8,787 nt of DNA from Bacteroidales bacterium 45-6 (GTDB lineage: Bacteria; Bacteroidota; Bacteroidia; Bacteroidales; Dysgonomonadaceae): NCBI GenBank assembly GCA_001897035.1, contig MKRS01000402.1, positions 1 through 8,787 on the forward strand. The letters are read 5' to 3'. A program made the position numbers and the translations under genes. This document shows positions 7,579-8,787 of this stretch, piece by piece. The notes beneath the pieces are model-generated. The model had not been told where the DNA came from and searched no databases. It was given only the letters and a program-made list of their open reading frames with translations. Numbering within the stretch: the stretch's first letter is position 1; each line of letters opens with the position of its first letter.

Positions 7579-7935
7579 ATGCGATTACTGGAATCGATAG
7601 AACGAATCAACTACATGCACCTGTTGATAAACAATCAGAGTACAGGAAGTCCGGAATGCTTTGCCCGAAAATTGGGCATCCGCAAGCGGCAGCTTTTCAA
7701 TATCCTTGAAGCCCTGAAGCTGATGGGGGCACCCATTTGCTACGACTCTGCCCGCCGTACTTATTATTATTCCAAGCGGTATATCCTGTCCGTTGAAATC
7801 AGAATGGAGCTATTGAACGATAGAGACTTAAATGATGTTAATGGCGGATCTTTTTTGGCAGAGTGCAATGTTATTGCACCCGTTCCCGATATATTTGCAA
7901 CTGAAAGCATTGGCCAACTTGCTTACAAAAACTAA
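7579..7935 (+). CDS. Small HTH protein carrying a C-terminal double-glycine leader motif
   Basis: This 118-aa protein has two parts. Residues 1-70 form a winged-HTH-like domain: an N-terminal helix (LLESIERINYMHLLI), then GSPECFARKLGIRKRQLFNI (23-42) as the helix-turn-helix and a likely wing at GAPICYDSARRTYYYS (50-65). This resembles the small HTH_11-like proteins common in Bacteroidota. Residues 76-90 (MELLNDRDLNDVNGG) form a classic GG leader, whose [LM]xDV[NE]GG end matches the two downstream peptides. Cleavage after Gly90 would release a 28-residue tail (SFLAECNVIA...LAYKN). An internal ATG at 7804 (Met76) could alternatively give a separate 43-aa peptide. The gene is first after the promoter, 31 nt before the next peptide gene. 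I see no frameshift at the junction. DNA binding, processing and export are all inferred. Confidence 0.85.
   Translation: MRLLESIERINYMHLLINNQSTGSPECFARKLGIRKRQLFNILEALKLMGAPICYDSARRTYYYSKRYILSVEIRMELLNDRDLNDVNGGSFLAECNVIAPVPDIFATESIGQLAYKN
7843..7848 (+). other. Predicted GG processing site inside the HTH protein
   Basis: These are the codons for Gly89-Gly90 (GGC GGA), preceded by the hydrophobic and acidic spacing typical of double-glycine leaders: Leu78, Leu79, Leu84 and Val87 with Asp81, Asp83 and Asp86. C39-family peptidase domains of ABC exporters cut after such a pair. Cleavage has not been shown; this is a motif call. Confidence 0.5.
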
Positions 7936-7966
7936 CAGTTGTATTAATCATTAAATTTTTAAAATT

Positions 7967-8116
7967 ATGAACACATTGGATTTACAAGCCTTGAGCTTGG
8001 AAGAGATGAATGACGTGGAGATGAGAGATGTGGAAGGCGGATTTGGAATATTCGCCCCTCTGCTTGCTCTATTTGTTGGATATTTAGTTGGTGTCCTCGT
8101 AGAAGCTGCTAATTAA
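7967..8116 (+). CDS. Double-glycine-leader bacteriocin-like peptide 1
   Basis: This is a 49-aa precursor. The 25-residue leader (MNTLDLQALSLEEMNDVEMR followed by DVEGG) ends in Gly24-Gly25 and fits the LxxxE[LM]xxV[NED]GG rule for substrates of C39-peptidase ABC exporters. The predicted mature peptide is 24 residues (FGIFAPLLALFVGYLVGVLV then EAAN). It is strongly hydrophobic, with a GYLVG GxxxG motif, and has no Ser, Thr or Cys, so lanthionine or disulfide maturation is impossible. Net charge is about -1, unlike most cationic bacteriocins. It sits 31 nt after the HTH gene and 34 nt before a related peptide gene. It is either one half of a two-peptide membrane-active toxin or a signal peptide; which one cannot be settled from sequence. 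Confidence 0.85.
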   Translation: MNTLDLQALSLEEMNDVEMRDVEGGFGIFAPLLALFVGYLVGVLVEAAN

Positions 8117-8123
8117 TTAGCAG
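8106..8123. repeat. Perfect 18-bp palindrome over the peptide 1 stop codon
   Basis: CTGCTAATTAATTAGCAG reads the same on both strands. As RNA it folds into a 7-bp stem (CUGCUAA/UUAGCAG) with a UUAA loop, and G8105 with T8124 and A8104 with T8125 can extend it. It contains the stop codon TAA (8114-8116). There is no T-run after it, so it is not a normal terminator; an RNA stability, processing or coupling element, or a protein-binding site, are possible. Confidence 0.6.
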
Positions 8124-8150
8124 TTAGTTGGTTTACAAAAACTTGAGAAT

Positions 8151-8297
8151 ATGAAAAATTTAGATTTAACTAAAATGGGGGTTTCGGAAATGAAGCCTAA
8201 TGAATTGAAAGATGTGAATGGTGGTTTTTGGGGCTTGGTCTTTTTGGGAATCTGCGCGCTCGCAGGTTATTTCTTAGGAAGAGAAGCCGCTGAATAA
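8151..8297 (+). CDS. Double-glycine-leader bacteriocin-like peptide 2
   Basis: This is a 48-aa precursor and a paralogue of peptide 1. Its 25-residue leader (MKNLDLTKMGVSEMKPNELK followed by DVNGG) is identical to that of peptide 1 at 11 of 25 positions and ends at the same Gly24-Gly25. The predicted mature peptide is 23 residues (FWGLVFLGICALAGYFLGRE then AAE). It begins with Phe like peptide 1 and carries GYFLG, a GxxxG motif one residue later than in peptide 1. It has one Cys (Cys35 of the precursor) and no Ser or Thr. Net charge is about -1. GxxxG pairing between two co-transcribed hydrophobic peptides is the hallmark of class IIb bacteriocins in Gram-positive bacteria. The gene is last in the operon, with a terminator 15 nt after it. 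Confidence 0.85.
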   Translation: MKNLDLTKMGVSEMKPNELKDVNGGFWGLVFLGICALAGYFLGREAAE

Positions 8298-8311
8298 TAT
8301 TCTTTGCTTTT

Positions 8312-8356
8312 AGGCTGTCTAAATTTCTATTATAGAAGTCTAGGCAGCCTCTTTTT
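8312..8356 (+). terminator. Intrinsic terminator of the GG-peptide operon
   Basis: AGGCTGTCTA (8312-8321) pairs with TAGGCAGCCT (8341-8350) over ten bases, with one G-U pair. An inner TTCTA/TAGAA stem lies in the loop, and the tract CTTTTT follows directly. Its position just after peptide 2 closes the operon and separates it from the downstream gene. Confidence 0.85.
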
Positions 8357-8474
8357 CAATAACAGATTTTCGACCATTGAGCAAAGAAATAATTAATTAG
8401 AGTTATTGCAATTTATGAACTGTACATTTTAAATGAAAATACTAAGCTTTTATTGCAAAAAGACGGAATGCACG

Positions 8475-8787
8475 ATGAAATTACGACTACTATTAGTCAA
8501 TGTGTTTTTTTCTTTCACTGTGGCTGCGCTTTCAGCACAAGACTCTATTCCCAAAGCTATTGAAGAAAGAGAATATTCATTTCTTTTCGTTGATTCTCCG
8601 GCTCGTCTATCTACGATGAAGCAATTCAATGAAAATTACCTGAGTGCATATAGGATGGGAGTGCGAGAGTTGAACTCAATTCTTCCTGCAAAATACAGCT
8701 TCATGATTCAGGCTGGGTTGGCGGGGCTATTTTTCGTGCCGCTTACTCATGAAGAAGGACATCGTTCGGTTCTCACAAATGAAGGGA
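8475..8787 (+). CDS. Exported or membrane protein with HEEGH motif, 3' truncated
   Basis: This is a 104-codon partial frame that stays open to the window edge. I chose the ATG at 8475 because it gives a clean signal peptide: MKLRLLLVNVFFSFTVAALS ending in A|Q after residue 21. An in-frame ATG at 8433 adds 14 polar residues before it and is less likely. After a mature start (QDSIPKAIEEREYSFLFVDS) comes a hydrophobic stretch at about 76-90 (FMIQAGLAGLFFVPL), immediately followed by THEEGHRSVLTNEG. HEEGH at 92-96 fits HExxH, the zinc-binding motif of many metallopeptidases, here at the edge of a probable membrane helix. I do not recognise a named family, and the rest of the active site is outside the window. 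It lies after the operon terminator, so a link to the peptides is only positional. Confidence 0.7.
   Translation, partial: MKLRLLLVNVFFSFTVAALSAQDSIPKAIEEREYSFLFVDSPARLSTMKQFNENYLSAYRMGVRELNSILPAKYSFMIQAGLAGLFFVPLTHEEGHRSVLTNEG

Noticed and set aside
7939..7959. A separate promoter between the HTH gene and peptide 1 (TTG, then TAAATTTT)
   Set aside because: The spacing is only about 10 nt and the region is A/T-rich, so chance matches are expected.
7967..8297. Lanthipeptide or other modified RiPP precursors
   Set aside because: The predicted core peptides have no Ser or Thr and only one Cys in total, and no modifying enzyme is visible.
8423..8430. TACATTTT as a -7 element for the HEEGH gene
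   Set aside because: It has seven of eight consensus bases, but no -33 element at 19-21 nt spacing; the nearest TTG is 14 nt away.
1..8787. CRISPR array, tRNA or rRNA genes, insertion sequences
   Set aside because: I saw no regularly spaced repeats, no tRNA-like cloverleaf, no rRNA sequence and no transposase or terminal inverted repeats.

Overview
The window reads as a chromosomal segment of a Bacteroidota bacterium, most likely near Bacteroidales, though I cannot name a genus. The evidence is: an ftsY-rimO-HU gene order typical of the phylum; an HU-transmembrane-LysM fusion; a large one-component regulator with propeller and Y_Y_Y domains; a TAnnTTTG-type promoter; weak Shine-Dalgarno signals; and signal peptides ending in A|Q. 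Every gene I can support lies on the plus strand.

Region 1 (1-4531) is housekeeping. It holds the 3' end of ftsY (SRP receptor), rimO (ribosomal protein S12 methylthiotransferase), a small HU-family protein, an HU domain anchored to the membrane with a periplasmic LysM-like end, and an AzgA-type purine permease (NCS2). The last three genes are tightly packed (11-nt overlap, then a 17-nt gap) and are probably co-transcribed. A hairpin overlaps the permease stop codon.

Region 2 (4558-7434) is one gene for a 958-aa membrane-spanning sensor/regulator: N-terminal signal/anchor, propeller repeats, Y_Y_Y domain, transmembrane helix, coiled coil and a C-terminal LuxR-like HTH. It has no kinase or receiver domain.

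Region 3 (about 7467-8356) is the most interesting part. A good Bacteroidota promoter, with a 10-bp perfect palindrome in its spacer, drives a compact unit of three small genes ended by a strong intrinsic terminator. The first encodes a 118-aa HTH protein whose C-terminal part carries a double-glycine leader motif (DLNDVNGG). The next two are small genes of 49 and 48 codons, each with a 25-residue GG leader (ending RDVEGG and KDVNGG) and a hydrophobic core of 24 or 23 residues with a GxxxG motif. They look like a secreted two-peptide system of bacteriocin or pheromone type, with a DNA-binding protein made on the same leader principle. No C39-peptidase ABC exporter, immunity gene or modifying enzyme is visible in the window.

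Region 4 (8357-8787) is a spacer followed by the 5' end of a gene for an exported or membrane protein with an HEEGH (HExxH-type) motif. It runs off the window.
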